DNA of 42,840 bases. It comes from an uncultured Clostridia bacterium (lineage in GTDB: Bacteria > Bacillota > Clostridia > UBA1381). A model generated the notes under the pieces. It was not told the DNA's origin and did no database searches. It saw only the letters and a program-made list of their open reading frames with translations. Below, piece after piece: positions 41,510 through 42,840 of the stretch; the stretch's first letter is position 1, and the number at the start of each line of letters is the position of its first letter. The stretch covers positions 1-42,840 of the forward strand of contig CALXZP010000004.1 of assembly GCA_944393255.1 (NCBI GenBank). Reading direction: 5' to 3'. A program made the position numbers and the translations under genes.

Positions 41510-42570
41510 AGATCAATATATATAAGCTCCGCTTTTCCTGCTCGCTGTTTCTTGTTTTCTTTCTGTCGCTGCTGCTGATATCCGGTATACACATGGGTTT
41601 TATCGTTCTTGTAAACGAATACCGTTGGCATACGGCTGTACAGATATTGATACCGGTCGCTTACTGGGCGCTGATAGCGGCTGCCATGCTGATATTGACG
41701 AACAAGAGCATAAAAAACTCTTTTGAAAAGCCCGTGCAAAAGCTTGCCGAGGCTACGGCGAAGGTAGCAAACGGCGATTTTTCCGTTTATGTCCCTCCTG
41801 TGCATACATTAGAATATCATAACTACATTGATAAAATGATACTCGATTTTAATAAAATGGTAGAAGAACTGGGAAGCATCGAAACGCTTAAAACAGACTT
41901 CTTTTCCAATGTTTCTCATGAAATAAAAACGCCTCTCGCCGTTATCCAGAACAGCGCGGAGCTGCTTAGAAAGGAACCGCTGACGCAGGAGCAGGCGGAG
42001 TACGCCGACGCTATTTACCAAACCTCCAAACGCCTGTCTGGTCTCATAACAAATATATTAAAGCTCAATAAGCTTGAAAAGCAGACTATCCTGCCGGATA
42101 AGCAGACCTATGACTTATGCGTACAGCTCACGGAATGTGCTCTGCGATTTGAAAGCATATGGGAGCAAAGAAGCATTGAGTTTGAGGCTGATATCGAGGA
42201 CAGCGTTTATATAACGGCTGACCGCGAGCTTATGGATATAGTTTGGAGCAACCTGTTATCCAATGCGTTTAAGTTCACCGAGCCGGGCGGAACGGTGAGA
42301 ATGATCCAGCACAGAACTGAAAAAGAGATCTCAGTCACCGTTTCCGACAGCGGCTGCGGTATGAGCCGGGAAACTCAAAAGCATATTTTTGATAAATTCT
42401 ATCAGGGAGACGCCTCTCATTCAGCAGAGGGAAACGGTCTCGGTCTTGCTCTGACGCAGCGGATATTGACGCTCATGGATCATTCTGTGAGCGTTAAGAG
42501 CGAACTCGGCAAAGGCACGGAATTTACAGTACATATACCTATTGAAAGCGTGGCGAATAATGATGAATGA
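41506..42570 (+). CDS. HAMP sensor histidine kinase with short extracytoplasmic loop
   Basis: 354 residues. Two membrane helices (about 12-35 and 45-65) are separated by only about nine residues (VNEYRWHTA), so there is almost no outer sensing domain. This resembles intramembrane-sensing kinases, which often respond to cell-envelope stress through partner membrane proteins. HAMP about 66-120; phospho-acceptor His138 in FFSNVSHEIKTPLAVIQNSA; N box IVWSNLLSNAFKFTEPGG; G1 DSGCGMS and G2 GNGLGLALTQRIL. ATPase motifs are complete. Coupled to the regulator upstream and to the gene that starts inside its end. Confidence 0.96.
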   Translation: MKINIYKLRFSCSLFLVFFLSLLLISGIHMGFIVLVNEYRWHTAVQILIPVAYWALIAAAMLILTNKSIKNSFEKPVQKLAEATAKVANGDFSVYVPPVHTLEYHNYIDKMILDFNKMVEELGSIETLKTDFFSNVSHEIKTPLAVIQNSAELLRKEPLTQEQAEYADAIYQTSKRLSGLITNILKLNKLEKQTILPDKQTYDLCVQLTECALRFESIWEQRSIEFEADIEDSVYITADRELMDIVWSNLLSNAFKFTEPGGTVRMIQHRTEKEISVTVSDSGCGMSRETQKHIFDKFYQGDASHSAEGNGLGLALTQRILTLMDHSVSVKSELGKGTEFTVHIPIESVANNDE

Positions 42571-42840
42571 CGGAAACAAAGCTTTTACGGCTTACGATTA
42601 CAAGGAAAAGACAGTCGATAAACAGGAGATGTCACGTTACATCGACTGTTATGAATGTTTCGGCTGGCATACGGACGACAAAATACTGTCTGCTGATAAC
42701 GGCAGCAAAGCGACACTGCGGCTCAAACGCGACAGGAAGATCGCCAACAAGGCGGAGCTTACGCGGCTTACCGGACACTTTGAGGCATGTATGAACGAGA
42801 TACGCACGCTGGAAAACTCAAAAAAATCTTACGCACAGAT
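42563..42840 (+). CDS. conserved unknown protein, 5' part only (runs off the window)
   Basis: ATG 42563 overlaps the kinase stop (42568-42570) by 8 nt in another frame; an ATG at 42560 is also in frame. At least 92 codons are open to the edge: begins MNDGNKAFTAYDYKEKTVDK, then YIDCYECFGWHTDD, LRLKRDRKIANKAELTRLTG and FEACMNEIRTLENSKKS. The visible part is soluble and charged, with a predicted helix at the end; membrane segments may follow outside. I recall Clostridial proteins with an FTAYDYK/CYExFGW opening beside similar kinases, without known function. Confidence 0.75.
   Translation, partial: MNDGNKAFTAYDYKEKTVDKQEMSRYIDCYECFGWHTDDKILSADNGSKATLRLKRDRKIANKAELTRLTGHFEACMNEIRTLENSKKSYAQ

Noticed and set aside
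1..42840. CRISPR arrays, tRNA, rRNA or prophage genes
   Set aside because: No regularly spaced repeats of more than two copies, no cloverleaf or rRNA-like sequence, and no phage structural genes were seen.

Overview
The window looks like a chromosomal segment of a spore-forming member of the Clostridia (Bacillota), most like the gut Oscillospirales/Ruminococcaceae type. Reasons: strong AGGAGG ribosome sites, TTGACA-17-TATAAT promoters and U-tailed hairpin terminators; the sporulation cluster spoIIGA-sigE-sigG; a DUF5711 protein; an HPr-like protein lacking the active histidine; and a cell-surface/CAZyme style typical of gut anaerobes. The genus assignment is inference only.

Layout. 1-90: 3' end of an unidentified gene. 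216-4320: structured leader, secA, and prfB with its programmed +1 frameshift. 4636-4977: small XRE regulator behind a perfect palindrome. 5042-8281 (minus): amino-acid:cation symporter and a MATE exporter with a terminator in its 5' leader. 8500-11744: AT-rich control region, a compact multi-hairpin RNA leader, a secreted surface protein and a 64-residue companion. 11820-12683: YdcF-family membrane protein. 12762-18636: ecfA1-ecfA2-ecfT-truA, a DUF5711 protein and a CvpA-like protein. 18698-25684: a 1963-residue secreted glycosidase/CBM protein and a divergent AraC regulator. 25713-27653: ilvD with a hairpin-rich leader. 27834-31257 (minus): asnB and a second MATE protein. 31398-33892 (minus): sigG, sigE, spoIIGA, with Spo0A-box-like sites upstream. 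33991-36967: HPr-like gene (minus) divergent from mtaB, then a cysteine-synthase-family gene. 37093-38080: rplM-rpsI. 38298-39872: autoregulated TetR plus methyltransferase pair. 39905-42840: an uncharacterised module made of a hendecad-repeat protein, a duplicated four-helix membrane protein, a response regulator, a short-loop sensor kinase and a gene running off the end.

Most of the window is housekeeping: secretion, translation termination, ribosome, tRNA modification, amino-acid metabolism. The parts that look least described are the 3' module, where two near-identical promoters carry 11-bp-period direct repeats next to a two-component system, and the structured leader RNA before the surface-protein gene at 8887. 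No tRNA, rRNA, CRISPR array, complete insertion sequence or prophage was seen.
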